NCBI GenBank assembly: GCA_940747215.1
Contig: CALNWS010000043.1
Span: 1 to 39,831 of the forward strand
DNA length: 39,831 bases
Source of the DNA: an uncultured Paraburkholderia sp.
Lineage (GTDB): Bacteria; Pseudomonadota; Gammaproteobacteria; Burkholderiales; Burkholderiaceae
Direction of reading: 5' to 3'
Each line of letters opens with the position of its first letter. Positions within the stretch are counted from its first letter, which is position 1. Below are positions 37,624-39,831 of the stretch, piece after piece. The notes under the pieces were generated by a model, which saw nothing but the letters and a program-made list of their open reading frames with translations, did not search any database and was not told where the DNA came from. A program made the translations under genes and the position numbers.

Positions 37624-38877
37624 TTTGCCGGGGCGAAACCCCGGCACATAGAGGTGCGCGACTCCGCTGACGACGCCGATCCGGCCGTCGGCAGCCAGTT
37701 CGTCTACCTGGGGCACCAGCCGATCCTTGGCCGCGACGGCGCGCTCAACGCTTACGAGCTGCTGTTTCGGGCCGGCGCGCATAACTATGCCTAAGTCACC
37801 GACGACGCCTAGGCCACGGCCCAGGTCGTGACGCGTGCAATATGCTGCAATAGGCGGCATCGGCGTGCAGACGGTGCTCGGGCAGCATCGGGGTTTCGTC
37901 AATATCGACCGGGCGCTGCTCTTCAACGACATCGTCCATGTGTTGCTGCCCGAGCGTTTCGTGCTCGAAATCCTCGAAACGGTGAAGATCTATGCAACGC
38001 TGCTGCGGCGTCTCGCCGAATTGCGCCGTGCAAGGTTTTCAGGTTGCACATCGACGATGTCAGCGAACTGTCGGACGACCTGTTCGAGGTGTTGCCGTAC
38101 GCGGACATCGTCAAGATCGATTTTCTGCAAACGAAGCGTAAAGACCTCGCGAAGATTGTCGCCGCGGTGCGTGGGCCGGGCAAGACGCTGATTGCCGAGA
38201 AAGTGGAAACGCGGGAAGACTTCGCGCTCGCGCGCGAACTCGGCTTCGATCTGTTCTAGGGTTACTTCTTCGCGCGGCCGCAGGTGCTGGCCGCGCCGCG
38301 CAACCGTTCGCCGCGTCCGGGCCTGCTGCGTCTGCTCGCGCTGCTGTCGCGCGACGCGGGCATCTGCGAACTGGAAGCCGAACTCAAACTGAATCCGAGC
38401 GTGGTGGTGCAACTGCTGCGCCTCGTGAATTCGAGCGCGTTCGGGCTCGGCCGCAATATTTCGTCGTTGCGCGAGGCGATCATCGCCACCGGCACGCGGC
38501 AGGTCGCGCGCTGGGCGCAGCTGCTGTAAGCGGACAGCGCCGATCCGCTCGTGCAACTGGCTGGCACGCGTTCGCGCTTCATGGAACTGGCTGCGTCCGC
38601 ACGACGACGATTTCGCCGACGCCGCCTTCATGACCGGCATTTTCTCGCTGGTTTACGTGGTGCTCGGCAGCACGCCGGCCGCCGTGCTGGAGAAGCTCGG
38701 CCTGGCGCTGCCGATCCGCGAGGCGATCGTCGGGCGCCGCGGGCCGCTCGGCGCGCTGTTGCGGCTTCGCCCGACGCGCCGGCCGGCTTTGCCGAACTGA
38801 CGCCGGATGTGCTCGCCGAACTGAATCTGTCCGCCGCCGCGTGGTTCGGCGCGCATGTGCAGGAAGCCGCGGCCTGA
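37609..38877 (+). pseudogene. EAL-HDOD signalling protein with four nonsense codons
   Basis: MSERHFAGAKPRHIEVRDSAD leads into an EAL-like domain: VYLGHQPILGRDGALNAYELLFRAGAHNYA, then TAA (37792-37794), TAG (37810-37812), a 10-nt insertion at 37843-37852 that shifts the frame, GFVNIDRALLFNDIVHVLLPERFVLEILET, and a return of frame near 38030 with HIDDVSELSDDLFEVLPYADI and VKIDFLQTKR. TAG at 38257-38259 interrupts FDLF-stop-GYFF, and TAA at 38527-38529 interrupts the HDOD part (PSVVVQLLRLVNSSAFGLG). Frame changes continue near 38595 and 38770. This is the YuxH-type architecture. The 165-bp gap after it (38878-39042) shows no gene. Confidence 0.9.
37627..37645. other. Hairpin at the overlapping divergent starts
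   Basis: GCCGGGG and CCCCGGC form a perfect 7-bp stem around CGAAA. It lies within the first codons of the plus-strand EAL-HDOD gene and just upstream of the proposed minus-strand ATG at 37623. In GC-rich coding DNA such hairpins arise easily by chance, so a regulatory role is only a possibility. Confidence 0.45.
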
Positions 38878-39042
38878 CGCATTCCCCGCGCGGCCGAAGG
38901 GTCGCACGCGGCGAGTTTCACGCGCGATTCGTGCGTACGTGGTCCAATAGCGGTTCGAAGCCGGACGATCGTTCGAAAAAGCGTCTCGCGGTCTTCCACT
39001 GGTTGGACACAATCACGTGCATCATGCCCGGAGGAATCGCAG

Positions 39043-39600
39043 ATGAAACGAAAACTCGTAACCTTAAGCCTGGCTGTCGTTCTGTCAGCGGGATTCGCCG
39101 CTTATTCCCTAAGCGCTTCCGCTACGCTCAAGCCTGGCGACGCGGTGCCGGCGTTCACCGCCGAGGCATCGCTCGGCGGCAAGACCTACACCTATTCCCT
39201 CGCCGACGAACTGAAGAAAGGTCCGGTGGTGCTGTATTTCTATCCGGCCGCGTTCACGAAAGGCTGCACGATCGAGGCGCATGAATTCGCCGAAGCCGTC
39301 GACGAATACAAGAAGTACGCCACGACCGTGATCGGCATCTCGCACGACAACATCGACACGCTCACGAAGTTCTCGGTCAGCGAATGTCGCAACAAATTCC
39401 CGGTTGCCGCCGATGCCGACTCGAAAGTGATCGGCGCATACGACGCGGGCTTGCCGATGCATGCGTCGATGGCCAATCGTGTGTCGTATGTGATCGCGCC
39501 GGACGGCAAGATCATCTACGAATACACGAGCCTGTCGCCCGAGAAGCATGTGGAGAACACGTTGAATGCGGTGAAGGACTGGGCGGCCGCGCACAAGTAG
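39043..39600 (+). CDS. Secreted peroxiredoxin (AhpC/TSA, Bcp-like)
   Basis: A 185-residue thiol peroxidase with an N-terminal signal peptide (MKRKLVTLSLAVVLSAGFAAY, cleavage probably near SASA), so it should act in the periplasm. GGAGG is well placed before the ATG at 39043. The thioredoxin fold starts at LKPGDAVPAFTAEASLGG; the peroxidatic Cys75 is in YPAAFTKGCTIEAHEF and a second cysteine, Cys115 in SVSECRNKFPVAAD, may serve as resolving residue. NRVSYVIAPDGKI is the conserved C-terminal strand. It is the only intact gene in the right flank. After its stop, 39601-39711 holds no gene, only a weak hairpin (CGGGC/GCCCG) near 39668-39680. Confidence 0.93.
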   Translation: MKRKLVTLSLAVVLSAGFAAYSLSASATLKPGDAVPAFTAEASLGGKTYTYSLADELKKGPVVLYFYPAAFTKGCTIEAHEFAEAVDEYKKYATTVIGISHDNIDTLTKFSVSECRNKFPVAADADSKVIGAYDAGLPMHASMANRVSYVIAPDGKIIYEYTSLSPEKHVENTLNAVKDWAAAHK

Positions 39601-39711
39601 CAGTAATGCAGCGTCGCGACGAGCCGTTTTTCGCAACGGTTTATTGACGCGCCATGGGCGTGAGAGTCGGGCATCGCCCGTGCCTAGCTTCAGTTTTTTC
39701 CCCGTGACCGC

Positions 39712-39829
39712 GGATTTCGGTGATGGTGATCAGGCCGTTTTGGCGACCGTGATCAGTTTGGAAGGTGGCGTTGCGCGGGCAATGGATTATATGGTGAAGG
39801 TGATCATGATCAGGATGCGGAGGACTGCT
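39712..39829. repeat. Right copy of 118-bp terminal inverted repeat (probable IS end)
   Basis: Exact reverse complement of bases 1-118, followed by two more bases (39830-39831). GTGATCAG occurs at 39726-39733 and 39749-39756, and a TGATCATGATCAG block at 39801-39813. The inner boundary (39712) is where similarity to the left copy ends, so it is likely the outer tip of the element, with the body lying to the right of the window. The neighbouring sequence is the non-coding DNA after the peroxiredoxin gene. Confidence 0.75.
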
Positions 39830-39831
39830 TG

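Noticed and set aside
8120..38259. Possible reassignment of TAG to a sense codon, given many in-frame ambers
   Set aside because: Intact genes end in TAG (fis, ruvC, peroxiredoxin), none of the well-conserved housekeeping genes contains an internal TAG, and genes with TAG also carry frameshifts or deletions.
1..39831. Sequencing error as the general cause of the frameshifts
   Set aside because: Not fully excluded, but intact housekeeping and AST genes (over 20 kb) show none, whereas lesions concentrate in dispensable genes and include deletions, duplications and nonsense changes.
1..39831. tRNA genes, rRNA, CRISPR arrays, phage genes or defence systems
   Set aside because: No T-loop GGTTCRA with cloverleaf context, no regularly spaced repeats and no phage or defence protein families were recognised on either strand.

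Overview
The window looks like chromosomal DNA of a Burkholderiaceae bacterium (Burkholderia/Paraburkholderia/Caballeronia type). This rests on high GC, protein sequences and gene order such as pepP-ubiH-like-dusB-fis-purH-ruvC-ruvA-ruvB. It carries many broken genes beside fully intact ones, plus IS remnants, which is the state of a genome in active reductive decay, as in host-restricted symbionts (for example leaf-nodule Burkholderia; the lineage is an inference). Both ends are the same 118-bp sequence in inverted orientation, probably the end of an insertion sequence whose bodies lie outside the window.

Layout. 119-667: glutathione S-transferase pseudogene cut by the left IS end. 913-6659: intact housekeeping block (aminopeptidase P, UbiH-like monooxygenase, DusB, Fis, PurH) ending in a clear terminator. 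6787-10237: small KTSC-like protein and ruvC, ruvA, ruvB intact, with a dead lysE-type exporter between ruvC and ruvA. 10328-18052: a decayed stretch with broken histidine phosphatase, IS66 transposase remnant, DUF3857/transglutaminase protein, LivK-type binding protein, fragments of a luciferase-like monooxygenase and of an alpha/beta hydrolase, glgC and glgA. 18360-19226: intact pdxY. 19400-21526: broken small ORF, BamE-like lipoprotein that has lost its stop, and a broken patatin.

21855-33743: a coherent arginine/ornithine uptake and catabolism locus: permeases hisQ and hisM, ATPase hisP, an ArgR-type GlxA/AraC regulator, the complete arginine succinyltransferase (AST) pathway astC-aruF-aruG-astD-astB-astE, and a periplasmic binding protein. 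All eleven genes are open, in strong contrast to both flanks. 33818-38877: decay again, with an acetoacetate decarboxylase whose catalytic segment is frame-scrambled and three broken signalling genes (HDOD, GGDEF-EAL, EAL-HDOD). 39043-39600: an intact secreted peroxiredoxin before the right IS end.

Lesions fall into recurring classes: C-to-T/G-to-A type nonsense codons (mostly amber at glutamine or tryptophan sites), short tandem duplications, deletions, and pairs of frameshifts that cancel each other and leave an open but locally scrambled reading frame. I found no CRISPR array, tRNA, rRNA, phage or defence system. The most unusual features are the inverted IS ends, the compensated frameshifts, a perfect 20-bp-arm palindrome that coincides with a frameshift, and the selective survival of the arginine module.
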